From positions 616,464-680,463 of the forward strand of contig NZ_WOXT01000001.1 in assembly GCF_009740395.1 (NCBI RefSeq): DNA of 64,000 bases, in the 5' to 3' direction. Position 1 is the first letter of the stretch. Each line of letters opens with the position of its first letter. Under the pieces are notes generated by a model. That model was not told where the DNA came from and searched no databases. It saw nothing but the letters and a program-made list of their open reading frames with translations. This stretch comes from Noviluteimonas gilva (GTDB lineage Bacteria > Pseudomonadota > Gammaproteobacteria > Xanthomonadales > Xanthomonadaceae). The translations under genes and the position numbers were made by a program. This document shows, piece by piece, positions 9,334 to 17,530 of this stretch.

Positions 9334-10506
9334 TCAATCCAGCACGCGGCAGAAGGCGGCCTTCAGATAGCGCGACTCCTGCACCTGCGCCAGGAACGGA
9401 TGATCGGGACCCGCGCCCGACACCTTCAGCACCTGCACCGTGCGATTGGCGTAGAACGCCGCGCGACGAATCATGTCGAGGAATTGTTCCTCGCTCACCA
9501 GGCCCGTGCAGGAGAAGGTCGCGAACAAGCCGCCCGGCTTCACCACGCTCAGCGCGAGCTTGTTCATGTCGAGGTACTTCTTGAGCGCCGGGATCACCTG
9601 CTCGCGGTCGCGCGTCATCTTCGCCGGATCGAGGATCACGACGTCGAATTGTTCGCCGTTGTTCGACGCATCGCGCAGCCACGGGAAGATGTCGGCCTGC
9701 ACGAAGCGCGGGCGCACGTTGTTCAGTTTCGCGTTGCCCTTGGCGATCTCGATGACGTCGTTGTCGATGTCGATGCCGACGACTTCCGCCGCGCCGCGCG
9801 CGGCCGCATACACCGCAAAACCGCCGGTGTTGCAGCACAGATCGAGCACGCGCTGGCCTTCGCACAGGTGCGAGAGCCATTCGCGGTTGTCGCGCTGGTC
9901 GGCGAAGAAGCCGGTCTTGTGCGCGCCCGCGGGGTCGGCGCGGAACTTGATGCCGTGTTCGCTGATGATCGCCGGCTTCGCCGGTTCCGAGCCGCGGAAG
10001 TCGAAGGACTCCTGCTTCTGCACGTGTTCGTCGGCGGAGGCGTGGAAACGACAGCCGGGGAAGTGTTCGCGCAACGCGTCGTAGATCCACTCGCGATGGC
10101 GAAACATGCCGGCGCTGAAGAATTCGACGACGAGCAGGTCGGCGTAACGATCGACCACCAGGCCGCTCAGGCCATCGCCTTCCGAATGCACGACGCGCCA
10201 GGCGTCGCTCACTTTGTCGAGCTGCAGCACCTCGCGACGCAGACGCACCGCCTCGCCGATCTTGCGCGCGAACCAGCCGGCGTCGATTTCGACGTCGGGA
10301 TTCGTTTCGAGGATGCGCACGGCGATGCGCGAGTGGCCGTTGTAGAAGCCGCGGCCGATCCAGTCGCCTTCCACGCCGACGACATCGACGATGCTCCCGG
10401 GCTTGGGGCGCACGGCGGGCTTTTCGACGAGTTTCTGGAAAATCCAGGGATGCGAGGACCGCCAGGCATTGCGCAGGCGGACGGTAGTGGGGGCGATGGC
10501 GTCCAT
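9334..10506 (-). CDS. rlmI: Class I SAM-dependent rRNA (cytosine-C5) methyltransferase, RlmI type
   Basis: 390 aa. An N-terminal PUA-like RNA-binding region (residues about 5-75, RNAWRSSHPWIFQKLVE) precedes a Rossmann methyltransferase domain: DLCCNTGGFAVYAA is motif I and VVILDPAK the substrate/catalytic motif IV. The order and lengths match RlmI, which makes m5C1962 in 23S rRNA in E. coli; substrate position here is inferred from the family. I chose ATG 10506 (MDAIAPTT); ATG 10515 (MPPMDA) is also possible. The next gene on the plus strand (rhomboid) is divergent, 61 nt away. Confidence 0.85.
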   Translation of the reverse strand: MDAIAPTTVRLRNAWRSSHPWIFQKLVEKPAVRPKPGSIVDVVGVEGDWIGRGFYNGHSRIAVRILETNPDVEIDAGWFARKIGEAVRLRREVLQLDKVSDAWRVVHSEGDGLSGLVVDRYADLLVVEFFSAGMFRHREWIYDALREHFPGCRFHASADEHVQKQESFDFRGSEPAKPAIISEHGIKFRADPAGAHKTGFFADQRDNREWLSHLCEGQRVLDLCCNTGGFAVYAAARGAAEVVGIDIDNDVIEIAKGNAKLNNVRPRFVQADIFPWLRDASNNGEQFDVVILDPAKMTRDREQVIPALKKYLDMNKLALSVVKPGGLFATFSCTGLVSEEQFLDMIRRAAFYANRTVQVLKVSGAGPDHPFLAQVQESRYLKAAFCRVLD

Positions 10507-10567
10507 CGGCGGCATTTTACGCGCCCGCGCCCTTGTACCGGGCGAATCAGGCGCCATCCCTCCTTCC

Positions 10568-11236
10568 ATGCACCTGCCCACCGACGCGTATCCCGACGAC
10601 CCCAAGGCCCAACGGCTCCACGACAAGCGCCGCGTGCAGCGCGCGGTGCTGTGGACCGTGGCCGCCGCGTTCGTGTTGTGCGTCATCTATGCCTGCCAGG
10701 GGTTCTTGCCGGTGGATGCGCTCACGGTGACGCCGGGCACCGCGGCCGGGTGGCTCGGCGTGCTCACCGCGCCCTTGCTGCACGGATCGCCCGATCACCT
10801 GCTGTCGAACGTGGCGGCGCTGCTGTTGCTCGGCACGCTCGCCGGCAGCGTGTATCCGCGCGCAACGGTGCGCACGGTGCCGATCGCGTGGATCGGCTCG
10901 GGGGTCATGGCCTGGTTTCTCGGCGATGCGGGGTCGCATCATCTCGGCGCGAGCGGCGTGTTGCAGGGGCTCGCGTATCTGGTCGCAACGCTCGGCCTGC
11001 TGCGGCGCGATCGTGCGTCGATCGCCGCGGCGATGATCGCGTTCGTCTTCTCCGGCGGCATGCTGGTGACGGTGTTGCCGTACGATCCGACGATCTCGTG
11101 GCAATCGCACCTGGGCGGCGCGCTCGGCGGCATCGCTTCGGCGATCGCGTTCCGCCACGCCGATCCGCCCGCGCCGCGTCAGCGCTACAGCTGGGAAGAC
11201 GAACCCGAAGAGGTCGATTCCCCGAGTTCGATGTAA
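10568..11236 (+). CDS. Rhomboid-family intramembrane serine protease
   Basis: 222 aa with about six hydrophobic segments. The catalytic dyad of rhomboids is visible: the nucleophile in GASG (Ser129) and the histidine in SHLGGALGG (His181); the HGSPDHLLSNVAAL segment (about 72-85) gives the conserved H-x-x-x-N region that stabilises the oxyanion. It should therefore cleave transmembrane substrates in the inner membrane; the substrate is unknown. The cytoplasmic tail is acidic (EDEPEEVD). Its last 52 bases overlap tail-to-tail with the unknown gene on the minus strand. Confidence 0.85.
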   Translation: MHLPTDAYPDDPKAQRLHDKRRVQRAVLWTVAAAFVLCVIYACQGFLPVDALTVTPGTAAGWLGVLTAPLLHGSPDHLLSNVAALLLLGTLAGSVYPRATVRTVPIAWIGSGVMAWFLGDAGSHHLGASGVLQGLAYLVATLGLLRRDRASIAAAMIAFVFSGGMLVTVLPYDPTISWQSHLGGALGGIASAIAFRHADPPAPRQRYSWEDEPEEVDSPSSM

Positions 11237-12399
11237 CCCGACGGTACCAGCGCCGTGGCGAGCATCACCGCGTTGATGTCCTCGTGCGCGCGCCACTGCG
11301 GATCGTTGCTGCGTTCGACGTCGCACCACGTATCGGTGATCGCGCGCGCTAACGGCACCTGCGCGACGAGTTGATCCAGTGCGCGCCGCAAGGTTGGCTG
11401 CGCATCCAGCGACGCGGCGTCGCGTTCGAGCACGGTCCACAGTCGCGTGACAGCCTGCAGGCCGATCGCCAGCCCGAGCTCGCGAAATGCGAGTCGATTT
11501 TCCAGCGGCCGCGCGAAGGGTTGCGTTGCGAGGTAACGCGTCAATCCGTTCGCCGCCGCGCCGGTCACCAGGCCGAGCAGGGGGTTGTCGCCGGGCCGCA
11601 CGCGCAGCAATTGCGCGAGGCGATACGCATCGACGAGCAAGCCGCCGATGCCGAGCGGATCATCGCTCAGCAGGTTCGTGCCGGCGACGATCGCGGCCAT
11701 CTCGCGCAATTCGACATCCAGGTCCGGCCCGTGGCCCACGCGCGCGGCGGGGCGATGTGCGCGCAGTTGCAGCGTGGTGATCAAACCATCGAGTGGATCG
11801 TGCTGGCCCATCGCGGTGACCAGCGGCGCGGACAGATCGATGCGCATTTTCCAGTACATGCGCAGCGGTGCGCCGGGCGCGGGCGCGTAGGTGAAGGCGC
11901 GGTGCGCGGTCTGCGCGAGTTCGCGCGCCCAGCGCCCTGCATCGGCATGCCCGGTGTTGCGCGAGAACTGATCGAGCGCGTGCATCCAGCGCGTCAGGTA
12001 ATGGAAATACTGGCCATCGCGTTCCCATTCCAGTTCCGCATCGAGCAGCGCGTCGGGCGCGCGCTCTTCCAGCGGCTTGCCGATGCGCAGGCCGCCGCGC
12101 GTGGGATGTTCGATCGCGGTCAACGCGTCCATGCCACCGATCCAACCGCTGCGCGTGTCGTCGGCGCGATGGCGGCCGAGGATGGCGTGGACTTGTTCGA
12201 CCAGGCGCTCGGCGCACTCGGTCTCACCGAGCGCGAGGAAATTGCAGACGGCGAACGCATCGGTCCACAGATAACGCTGCGGTGGCGCGTGGCCGATCAC
12301 GCCGGTGCGTTCGGCGAACTCGCGCATCAGCGCAGCGGCCGTGCGGTGCGCTTCTTCGGATCCGGGAAGTGCGGGTTTGCGTGCAGAAAGCGAGGCCAT
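11185..12399 (-). CDS. Unknown 404-aa protein
   Basis: I do not recognise the family. The product has no signal peptide or transmembrane segment, is alpha-helical in composition, and is rich in aromatic/charged clusters such as RYLWTDAFAVCNFL (about 42-55), RSGWIGGMDALTA (about 83-95) and YFHYLTRWMHALDQFSR (about 131-147). This spacing of Trp/Tyr-rich helices is reminiscent of helical-barrel (alpha/alpha toroid) enzymes, but that is only an impression. The ATG at 12399 follows no strong ribosome-binding site. The 3' end overlaps the rhomboid gene by 52 nt on the other strand. The tail is Ser-rich. Coding by length and composition is convincing. Confidence 0.75.
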   Translation of the reverse strand: MASLSARKPALPGSEEAHRTAAALMREFAERTGVIGHAPPQRYLWTDAFAVCNFLALGETECAERLVEQVHAILGRHRADDTRSGWIGGMDALTAIEHPTRGGLRIGKPLEERAPDALLDAELEWERDGQYFHYLTRWMHALDQFSRNTGHADAGRWARELAQTAHRAFTYAPAPGAPLRMYWKMRIDLSAPLVTAMGQHDPLDGLITTLQLRAHRPAARVGHGPDLDVELREMAAIVAGTNLLSDDPLGIGGLLVDAYRLAQLLRVRPGDNPLLGLVTGAAANGLTRYLATQPFARPLENRLAFRELGLAIGLQAVTRLWTVLERDAASLDAQPTLRRALDQLVAQVPLARAITDTWCDVERSNDPQWRAHEDINAVMLATALVPSGYIELGESTSSGSSSQL

Positions 12400-12526
12400 G
12401 GGGCGATGATCGCGTCGCGTTCGCTGCCGTTTCGTGAAAAGCGTCGTTCAGTTTCCGGAACGAGTCAGCGTCGGCTACAGTTGCTTGCCGGCTGGGGAGC
12501 CGGTGCAATCCGTTTCGGGGAATCTC

Positions 12527-13108
12527 GTGGAATCCAATCTCTATGCACCGCCCGTCGCGGTCGTGGCCGACGTGCCCGATGTCGTGGAAGGCAAGCCGTT
12601 TTTCGTGGTCGGCAAGGCGAAGTTTTTCCTGCTGTTCTTCCTGACCGCGGGCTTCTATCAGTTCGTGATGTATTACATCCACTGGGCGCGCTTCAAGCGT
12701 GCGACGAAGACGCCGATGTGGCCGATCGCGCGTGCGTTCTTCGCCATCTTCTTCATCCATTCGCTCGCCGAAGAAGTGGACCACCGGCTGCATCGGGAAA
12801 ACATCCGGTACGACTGGTCGCCGAAACTCTCGGCGACGGTCGTGGTGGTGGCGTTGATCGCCGACCGCATCCTCGGGCGAATCGATGAGTCCATCGTGTC
12901 GGCAGAGACGTCGATCATCGCGATGTTCGCCCTCCTGCTCCCGACGGCCTGGTTCCTGTGGCAGATCCAGGCTGCGGCCAATCTCGCGGCGGGCGACCCC
13001 GATGGACAGGCCAATCGCCGCCTGACCTTGGCCAACTGGCTTTGGATCGTGCCCTTCGCGTTGCTCTGGCTGCTCGTGGCTGCCGGCCTGGCCATGCCGG
13101 ACGCCTGA
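12527..13108 (+). CDS. Unknown membrane protein, 193 aa
   Basis: Start taken as GTG 12527 (VESNLYAPPVAVV) because GGGG at 12517-12520 is well placed as ribosome-binding site; the frame is open 93 nt further upstream. Hydrophobic stretches at about 41-55 (FFLLFFLTAGFYQFVMYY), 70-82, 104-116, 125-145 and near the C-terminus suggest four or five transmembrane helices. The segment F-V-x-x-x-K-F-x-x-L-F-x-x-T-x-G-x-Y resembles DUF4234-like membrane proteins with short loops, but I cannot confirm membership. No operon partner. Confidence 0.7.
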   Translation: MESNLYAPPVAVVADVPDVVEGKPFFVVGKAKFFLLFFLTAGFYQFVMYYIHWARFKRATKTPMWPIARAFFAIFFIHSLAEEVDHRLHRENIRYDWSPKLSATVVVVALIADRILGRIDESIVSAETSIIAMFALLLPTAWFLWQIQAAANLAAGDPDGQANRRLTLANWLWIVPFALLWLLVAAGLAMPDA

Positions 13109-13122
13109 GAGCGCCGTCCACC

Positions 13123-13164
13123 CCGGTTTTCACCGGATTTTCGCGCCGGGATCATCCTCCCGGC
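13123..13164. other. Two hairpins between the membrane protein and phhA
   Basis: A 5-bp stem CCGGT/ACCGG (13123-13136) is followed by ATTTT, and a 7-bp stem GCCGGGA/TCCCGGC (13145-13164) follows. The first could be a weak rho-independent terminator for the membrane-protein gene; the second has no T-run. The region also must hold the phhA promoter, which I could not place. Confidence 0.3.
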
Positions 13165-13213
13165 CCGACGATCGGCCCAACATTGCAACCGCCTTGCGCC
13201 CTGCAGGGCTAGC

Positions 13214-14128
13214 ATGGGGCCCATGAATACGACTGCCACACCCGCCAGCCCGAACCGCATCGAACACCAGCTCACCGACAAGGGCTACGTGCCGGTGTAC
13301 ACGACGGCGGTGGTCGAGCAGCCGTGGTCGAGCTACACCCCGAGCGACCACGAGGTGTGGGCGACGTTGTTCGCGCGCCAGCAGCAGGTGCTGGTGGGAC
13401 GCGCGAGCGATGAGTTCCTGCGCAACCAGCGCGCAATGGGCATGACGCCCGATCGCATCCCGAAGTTCGACGACCTCAACGCGGTGCTGCGCAAGACGAC
13501 CGGTTGGGAACTGATCGGCGTCGAAGGACTTCTGCCGGAACTCACCTTCTTCGAGCATCTGGCAAATCGCCGCTTCCCGGTGACGTGGTGGATCCGCAAG
13601 CCCGAGCAGCTGGACTACCTCAGCGAGCCCGACCTGTTCCATGACCTGTTCGGCCACGTGCCGCTGCTCATGAACCCGGTGTTCGCCGACTACATGGAAG
13701 CCTACGGCCGCGGCGGCGTGAAGGCGCACGGCATCGGCCCCGAGGCGCTGGTCAACCTCACGCGCCTGTACTGGTACACGGTGGAGTTCGGGCTGATCAA
13801 ACAGGACGACGGCCTGCGCATCTACGGCAGCGGCATCGTCAGTTCCAAGGGCGAGTCGATCCATTGCCTGGAAAGCGCGGCGCCCAACCGCATCGGCTTC
13901 GATCTCGAGCGCATCATGCGCACGCGCTATCGCATCGATACGTACCAGAAGACGTACTTCGTCATCGACAGCTACGAGCAGTTGATGGAAGCCACGCGTC
14001 CGGACTTCACGCCGATCTACGAGCGCCTGTCGAAGGAAGACTCGTATGCGGCCGGCGATGTGCAGGACAGCGACGTCGTCTTCAACAAAGGCACCGGCGA
14101 AGGCTGGCTCAACGACGGCGACGTCTAA
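13214..14128 (+). CDS. phhA: Phenylalanine 4-monooxygenase
   Basis: 304 aa. This non-heme iron, pterin-dependent hydroxylase converts phenylalanine to tyrosine. The iron ligands His143 and His148 in FHDLFGHVP and Glu191 in YWYTVEFG are present, as is the tetrahydropterin-binding region before them. It is a single catalytic domain without the regulatory ACT domain, as usual for bacterial PhhA. ATG 13214 and ATG 13223 (MNTTATPAS) are both possible starts. Its last 4 nt overlap the convergent WYL-regulator gene. No pterin-recycling gene is adjacent. Confidence 0.95.
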   Translation: MGPMNTTATPASPNRIEHQLTDKGYVPVYTTAVVEQPWSSYTPSDHEVWATLFARQQQVLVGRASDEFLRNQRAMGMTPDRIPKFDDLNAVLRKTTGWELIGVEGLLPELTFFEHLANRRFPVTWWIRKPEQLDYLSEPDLFHDLFGHVPLLMNPVFADYMEAYGRGGVKAHGIGPEALVNLTRLYWYTVEFGLIKQDDGLRIYGSGIVSSKGESIHCLESAAPNRIGFDLERIMRTRYRIDTYQKTYFVIDSYEQLMEATRPDFTPIYERLSKEDSYAAGDVQDSDVVFNKGTGEGWLNDGDV

Positions 14129-14805
14129 GCGCCGCCCACGCGGCGCAAATACGCTTCGAGCCCGCGCGCGGCATCGTCCGCGAAGATCTCCCCCGTTTCG
14201 GTGATTGCATCGATGCGGTCGGGACGGAAGCTGCGGAAATCCGCGCGCAACCGGCACCACGCACCGATCGTCCAACTGCCGCCCCAGAACGCAAGGCAGA
14301 GCGGTTCGATTTCGCGCGCACTCGTCTGCCCATCCTGGTCGCGATAGTCCACGCGCAGCACGTTGCGCGCTTCGATCGCCGCGTGCAGGCGATCGATCAA
14401 ACCACTGGATTCCAGGCGCGCCACTTCCGGCGCGAAGATGCGGCTACGTTCGCTGCGCGCGTGCAATTCGGGCGGCAGCACCGCTTCGATCTTCAGCAAC
14501 GCGGCTTTCGCAGACGCCCCGAGCCGCGCGCCACCGAACGCACGCACGAAACGCGTGCCCACCACCAATGCCTCGAGTTCGTCGGCGTTGAACATCAGCG
14601 GCGGAATGTCCGCGCCCTTGCGCAACACGTAACCGACGCCGGCCTCGCCTTCGATCGGCACGCCGGACAATTGCAGATCGGCGACATCGCGATACACGGT
14701 GCGCAGCGAAACGCCGAGCGACTCGGCGAGCACGTGCGCCGGCACCGCGGCGCGACGGCCGCGGAGGGCGTTGACCAGGAGGAAGAGGCGATCGGCGCGG
14801 CGCAT
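14125..14805 (-). CDS. YafY/DeoR-type HTH transcriptional regulator with WYL domain
   Basis: 226 aa. Residues 1-60 are an HTH_11 domain (RLFLLVNALRGRRAAVPAHVLAESLGVSLRTVYRDVADL), and the C-terminal half is a WYL-type ligand-sensing domain (VLRVDYRDQDG ... REIEPLCLAFWGGSWTIGAWCRLRADFRSFRPDRI). These regulators usually control a neighbouring gene. Here the gene lies 15 nt after the NIPSNAP-domain gene on the same strand, so the pair probably forms an operon, and a perfect palindrome lies upstream of that pair. Regulation of its own operon is inferred. Confidence 0.85.
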   Translation of the reverse strand: MRRADRLFLLVNALRGRRAAVPAHVLAESLGVSLRTVYRDVADLQLSGVPIEGEAGVGYVLRKGADIPPLMFNADELEALVVGTRFVRAFGGARLGASAKAALLKIEAVLPPELHARSERSRIFAPEVARLESSGLIDRLHAAIEARNVLRVDYRDQDGQTSAREIEPLCLAFWGGSWTIGAWCRLRADFRSFRPDRIDAITETGEIFADDAARGLEAYLRRVGGA

Positions 14806-14820
14806 GCGCGCATGATCGCC

Positions 14821-15594
14821 TCAGCGGAGGCGGGAACGCGAGGTCGGCGCCAGGCGCAGCACCTGCGGCGGGCCCAACAGGCGCCGCGCGAGCGACACCG
14901 CGATCGCGCGCCAGCCCGGCGCGGCGACGAGCGCCTCGCGATAGCGCGCGTAGGCCGCCGCATCGTCGAAGCGCGCGAACCAGGTGAACACGTGCTCGCC
15001 TTCGCGCACGGGCAAGCGCGGAAAGGTGTTGGGCGCCGACTCGGTGGCGAAGCTCGCGATGACACGCGCACCGGCGGCGGACACGGCCGGATGCAGGTCG
15101 GCGGCGAAGAATTCAAGGAAATCCATGTCGACCGGCGCGTCGAACGCGTAGGTCGTGGCGACGAGCAATCCACCGTGATCGGCCGCGTGCTGCACGTGCG
15201 GCATCGAGACATCGAGTGCGAATCCCGACGCGGGCGCCACGGGCTTGAGCAGCAGCACGTCGTCCGAATCGATCATCGTCGCGTTGGCCGCATCACGATG
15301 CGCGCGCCAGGCAGGGCCGGTGTAGAACGCTTCGAGTGAAGCGCGGCGCTGCAGCATGTCGGGGAAGCCGCGCAACCAGACGAAACGATCGGGCGCATCG
15401 AGATCGCGGAACTGGCCGAGCACGCGGATGCCCGTGGCTTCCTGCGTGTCGAGGAACTCGCGTTCGAACAACGCGATCAGCACGTCGCGCTGCCGGGGAT
15501 GCAGCGTGTACTGCCGCAGCTCGACGATGGGCGAGCAGGTGGTTTCGATGCGCGGCGGCGCGGGACGGACGACAACAGGCAGATCGACGATCAC
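14821..15594 (-). CDS. NIPSNAP-domain protein
   Basis: 257 aa, GTG start at 15594. Residues about 22-120 form a NIPSNAP (dimeric alpha/beta barrel) domain beginning IVELRQYTLHPRQRDVLIALFEREFLDTQEATGIRVLGQF. A second, weaker copy follows at about 140-240 (LLVATTYAFDAPVDMDFLEFFAADLHPAVSAAGARVIASF). The biochemical role of bacterial NIPSNAP proteins is not settled; the fold is shared with small monooxygenases. It is followed after 15 nt by a WYL-type regulator on the same strand. In other bacteria such a regulator is often paired with an enzyme of this kind. Confidence 0.8.
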   Translation of the reverse strand: MIVDLPVVVRPAPPRIETTCSPIVELRQYTLHPRQRDVLIALFEREFLDTQEATGIRVLGQFRDLDAPDRFVWLRGFPDMLQRRASLEAFYTGPAWRAHRDAANATMIDSDDVLLLKPVAPASGFALDVSMPHVQHAADHGGLLVATTYAFDAPVDMDFLEFFAADLHPAVSAAGARVIASFATESAPNTFPRLPVREGEHVFTWFARFDDAAAYARYREALVAAPGWRAIAVSLARRLLGPPQVLRLAPTSRSRLR

Positions 15595-15639
15595 GGCAGC
15601 GCTCCATGCGGGGAAGGCCGCCAGCGTGCGCTTGGGCTA

Positions 15640-15657
15640 CTGACAGCCTGCTGTCAG
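15640..15657. promoter_or_regulatory. Perfect 18-bp palindrome, probable operator for the WYL regulator
   Basis: CTGACAGCCTGCTGTCAG has 8-bp arms around a 2-nt centre with no mismatch. It lies 46-63 bp upstream of the NIPSNAP GTG start, in promoter territory, and upstream of a two-gene unit that ends with a DeoR/YafY-type regulator. The form (TGACAG-N-CTGTCA) is what a homodimeric HTH repressor would bind. Autoregulation is inferred from position. Confidence 0.6.
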
Positions 15658-15673
15658 CAGCGTTGCTGGTTCC

Positions 15674-16555
15674 TCACTCCGCCGGGGGCGGTTGGGGCCA
15701 ATCGCCGGCTTCTTCGAGCGCGCGCAGATCGGCGGGATCGACACCGCTCGTGGTTTCACCGGCGCGCACGGTCACGACTTTCAGTTCGTGCGAACACACG
15801 GCATCGTCGTCGCGCGCGGCCTTGTTGCGCCCGGCATCGCCGCTTTCGCCGACGAACGGCGCATCGCATTCGGTGTAGCCCACGCGCGTGTCGTGCTGGT
15901 CGGCCGGGATCGCGAGCACGAGATAATCGCCGCGCTGCACGTCGATCTTGAAGGCGCGTTGGCCCGGCGCCGTCTGGATGCACATCGGCATGCCTTGCGC
16001 GAGTTCGAACGCGCAGACGCGCATCGCACTGTCCTTGTCGCCGCCGCGCAGCACGGTGCCGCTGATCGCGCCCTTGTCGAGCGCGCCGTCGCGCATCGCG
16101 CACTCGACGGTCGTGTCGCCGGCGTCGGTTCCCGGGGACAGCGCGCCGCTGCCGGCGGGCATCGCGTTGCGCAGCGCTTCGGGCGGTGCGGGCAGGACGA
16201 TGGGCGTGAGGTCTTCGGTCGGCGATCCGATGACGAACCATGCGATGTCGGCGCCGCCGACCTTCAGCGACGGCAGGATCGCGCAGCGATTGGGTGCGCC
16301 CGGCGAGGCGGTGTCGCACGCGACGCCTTCGATCGAGACCAGCGCCGCGCGCTGTTCTTCACGCGAGCGGGCGAGGAACGCGCGGTCGCGGCAGGTGAGG
16401 ATGTTCGCGAGGGCGGCGCGGCGCGGATCCACGTCCATCGCGGCCGACGCGCTGCGCGTGGCTTGCGGCGCGTTCGCGACCGGCGCCGACGGCGATCCGC
16501 CGCTGCAACCTGCCACCAATAGCGCGAGACCGGTGATCGCGAACGTCTTGCGCAT
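15674..16555 (-). CDS. Unknown lipoprotein, 293 aa
   Basis: The N-terminus MRKTFAITGLALLVAGCSGG is a clean lipoprotein signal with lipobox LVAGC (Cys17); +2 Ser suggests the outer membrane by E. coli rules. ATG 16555 is chosen because it gives this signal; the frame runs 57 nt further upstream. The mature part has several cysteines (for example TCRDRAF, GVACDT, NRCAI, VECAM, RVCAFE, PMCIQ) that could form disulfides. The C-terminal half has a beta-rich look (RAFKIDVQRGDYLVLAIPADQHDTRVGYTECDAP). No family recognised. It lies 60 nt after bioC on the same strand and is probably not part of biotin synthesis. Confidence 0.75.
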   Translation of the reverse strand: MRKTFAITGLALLVAGCSGGSPSAPVANAPQATRSASAAMDVDPRRAALANILTCRDRAFLARSREEQRAALVSIEGVACDTASPGAPNRCAILPSLKVGGADIAWFVIGSPTEDLTPIVLPAPPEALRNAMPAGSGALSPGTDAGDTTVECAMRDGALDKGAISGTVLRGGDKDSAMRVCAFELAQGMPMCIQTAPGQRAFKIDVQRGDYLVLAIPADQHDTRVGYTECDAPFVGESGDAGRNKAARDDDAVCSHELKVVTVRAGETTSGVDPADLRALEEAGDWPQPPPAE

Positions 16556-16615
16556 GTTCCTGCCTGCTCCTGAGCCGCCCAACATTAACGGCAGCTTCGT
16601 GAACGGCGCCACCGC

Positions 16616-17530
16616 TCAGCGGGGACGGCGCCGCACGGGAATGGCGGAGACCGGCACCGTGGTGACTTCGAAGCCGCCCTCACGAATCGGCGCGCCGGGC
16701 GGGGGCGCCCAGGCCATCGACGTGATGACTTCCCACGTGGCCGGCAGGAGGCCGTCGGCCTGGCGGAAGGCGTCGTAGGCCTGCGCGGCGGCGGCGAATC
16801 GCGCGCGCCCGGTCAGCGTATGGCGGCGGGTTTGCAGGGCATTCGTCGCGCCGATCGCGCGCTGCTCGCGCATGAGCGAGGCCAGGTCGGCGTAGCGCGT
16901 GGTGTAGACATCGCGATCCAGCACGGGGTTCTTGAAGCCCGCATGCACGAGCGCATCGCCGAACTGCGCGATGGTCGCGAAGGGCGAGACATGCGGCGTG
17001 GCATCGGCGTGCGAGAAGGCATCGCGCAATTCGCCCAGGGTCTCCGGACCGAAGGTGGACACGAGCAGCAGGCCGCCCGGCTTCAACACGCGGCGGAATC
17101 CGGCGAAGGCCGCCGGCAGGTCCTCGACCCACTGCAGGCAGAGATTCGAGAACAACACATCCACGCTGCCTTCGGCGAAGGGCAGGGCGCGCACGTCGGC
17201 GTTCACGCGATCGAACGGCCGCCACCAACCGCTGCGTTTGCCCGCTTCGCGCAACATCGGCAACGCCAGATCGACCGCGACGATGCGCGCCTTCGGCCAG
17301 CGCTTGCGCATCGCGGCGCTCGCGCGGCCGGGGCCGGCGCCGAGATCGAGCACGACCTCGGGCTTGGGCAGGTCGAGCTTGGGGTCGTCGAGATAGTCGA
17401 GCGATTCGAGCAGGCGCGATTCCACTTCGTGCTGCAGGCCGGCGGCGGCGTCGTAGCTCGCGGCCGAACGCGAGAACGCGCGGCGGACGTGGCGGCTGTC
17501 AAACAGCGTGCGGTCGAACAGATTGCTCAT
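16616..17530 (-). CDS. bioC: BioC, malonyl-ACP O-methyltransferase
   Basis: 304 aa. BioC methylates malonyl-ACP (or malonyl-CoA) so that fatty-acid enzymes can build the pimeloyl chain of biotin. The N-terminal pattern VRRAFSRSAASYDAAAGLQHEVESRLLESLDYL is diagnostic of BioC, followed by SAM motif I VLDLGAGPGR and the post-motif SVDVLFSNLCLQWVEDLPAAFAGFRRVLKPGGLLLVSTFG. The ATG overlaps the bioH stop (ATGA), so it is the last gene of the coupled biotin cluster. Confidence 0.93.
   Translation of the reverse strand: MSNLFDRTLFDSRHVRRAFSRSAASYDAAAGLQHEVESRLLESLDYLDDPKLDLPKPEVVLDLGAGPGRASAAMRKRWPKARIVAVDLALPMLREAGKRSGWWRPFDRVNADVRALPFAEGSVDVLFSNLCLQWVEDLPAAFAGFRRVLKPGGLLLVSTFGPETLGELRDAFSHADATPHVSPFATIAQFGDALVHAGFKNPVLDRDVYTTRYADLASLMREQRAIGATNALQTRRHTLTGRARFAAAAQAYDAFRQADGLLPATWEVITSMAWAPPPGAPIREGGFEVTTVPVSAIPVRRRPR

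Noticed and set aside
8899-11352. A long plus-strand frame of over 800 codons across rmuC, rlmI and the rhomboid gene
   Set aside because: It is antisense to two well-recognised genes, and composition is the Ser/Arg/Ala-rich pattern of shadow frames in high-GC DNA. Similar shadows at 1343-3628, 21972-24557, 30545-32827 and 56447-58333 were left out for the same reason.
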